Positions 63,806 to 64,000 of a DNA stretch of 64,000 nt are shown here, in pieces (positions within the stretch are counted from its first letter, which is position 1; each line of letters opens with the position of its first letter). Origin of the DNA: G963422745 sp963422745 (GTDB lineage Bacteria; Actinomycetota; Acidimicrobiia; Acidimicrobiales; Aldehydirespiratoraceae); the NCBI GenBank assembly GCA_963422745.1, contig OY730477.1, forward strand, positions 1,054,001 through 1,118,000. The letters are read 5' to 3'. The translations under genes were made by a program, and so were the position numbers. The notes beneath the pieces are model-generated. The model saw only the letters and a program-made list of their open reading frames with translations. It had not been told where the DNA came from and ran no database searches.

Positions 63806-64000
63806 ATGATAGATGTAGGAACAAGTAAGGAATATTATCAACCTCCGCCGCCATCTAGGGACGGATTAGCAATCGCTTCTATGACCCTAGGGATTGTCGC
63901 TGTTTCCTTGTTGCTTATTCCGGTTGTCAGTCAGATCTGTGGTATATTGGCAATAGCATTTGCAGGCAGTGCCTTCAAGACAACACGCCATACTCTCATG
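63806..64000 (+). CDS. DUF4190-like membrane protein, 3' end beyond window
   Basis: 65 codons from ATG 63806, preceded by GGAG, running to the right edge. A short Pro-rich N-terminus (YYQPPPPSRDG) leads to LAIASMTLGIVAVSLLLIPVVSQICGILAIAFAG, the pattern of DUF4190 proteins (small two-helix membrane proteins of unknown role). Codons are AT-richer than those of the neighbours. Confidence 0.7.
   Translation, partial: MIDVGTSKEYYQPPPPSRDGLAIASMTLGIVAVSLLLIPVVSQICGILAIAFAGSAFKTTRHTLM

Overview
The window looks like high-GC actinobacterial chromosome. Supporting signs are an SCO6745-type protein, leaderless promoters with the -10 box 6-7 nt before ATG, Tat-exported lipoproteins, VapBC, and MacB/FtsX-type exporters. 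A member of class Acidimicrobiia, possibly marine or host-associated, is my best guess; that placement is inference. Gene decay is frequent: I count at least ten broken or truncated genes, concentrated between 11.5 and 44 kb.

Layout. (1) 0-2.4 kb: a partial SCO6745-like gene and an MFS exporter. (2) 3-10.8 kb: an export block with two paralogous secreted trypsin-like proteases that carry fibronectin III tails, followed by a secreted protein made of two duplicated halves. (3) 11.2-12.8 kb: an initiator tRNA followed by remnants of an integrative element (an M23 peptidase of the conjugation type and an integrase scrap). (4) 12.9-16.3 kb: divergent MarR/isochorismatase-like hydrolase genes around a 41-bp palindrome, a frameshifted MFS gene, and an XRE-cupin regulator coupled to an EamA transporter. 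(5) 16.3-20 kb: a three-domain lipoprotein next to a two-component system whose sensor loop has the same Gly/Glu/Ser-rich composition. (6) 20-44 kb: a defence and plasticity island. It holds two RloA/RloB (AbiL-like) pairs, one with a dead RloB; an alpha/beta hydrolase and an M28-like peptidase; an HTH protein; a broken HigA-like antitoxin; VapBC; Fic; an intact AAA ATPase/subtilase pair (IetAS-like) plus two dead subtilase fragments; an AAA_14/DUF4143 ATPase plus a truncated copy; Abi-C and IS256 remnants; one dead and one intact ABC exporter; and several dispersed 70-270 bp duplications. (7) 43.6-46.6 kb: a corrinoid protein, a URO-D-type methyltransferase and an AraC regulator. (8) 47.6-61.6 kb: a sialidase, a class V aminotransferase, three Gfo/Idh/MocA oxidoreductases, a complete sugar ABC importer, a NagB-like protein without the catalytic residues, and a TatA. 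(9) 61.7-64 kb: a VOC protein, an SDR, and a lower-GC end with a DUF4190-like membrane protein.

How the parts may work together. The 47.6-61.6 kb block reads as one sugar-scavenging module. The sialidase releases sugar outside the cell, the Tat-exported binding protein and two permeases import it using the divergently encoded ATPase, and the oxidoreductases and aminotransferase modify it. A shared motif (ACATRGGAYG) lies upstream of the sialidase, the aminotransferase and the third oxidoreductase, which suggests one regulator. In the island, fragments of the IetS-like subtilase lie antisense under the 3' ends of two defence genes (Fic and RloB) and supply their last codons.
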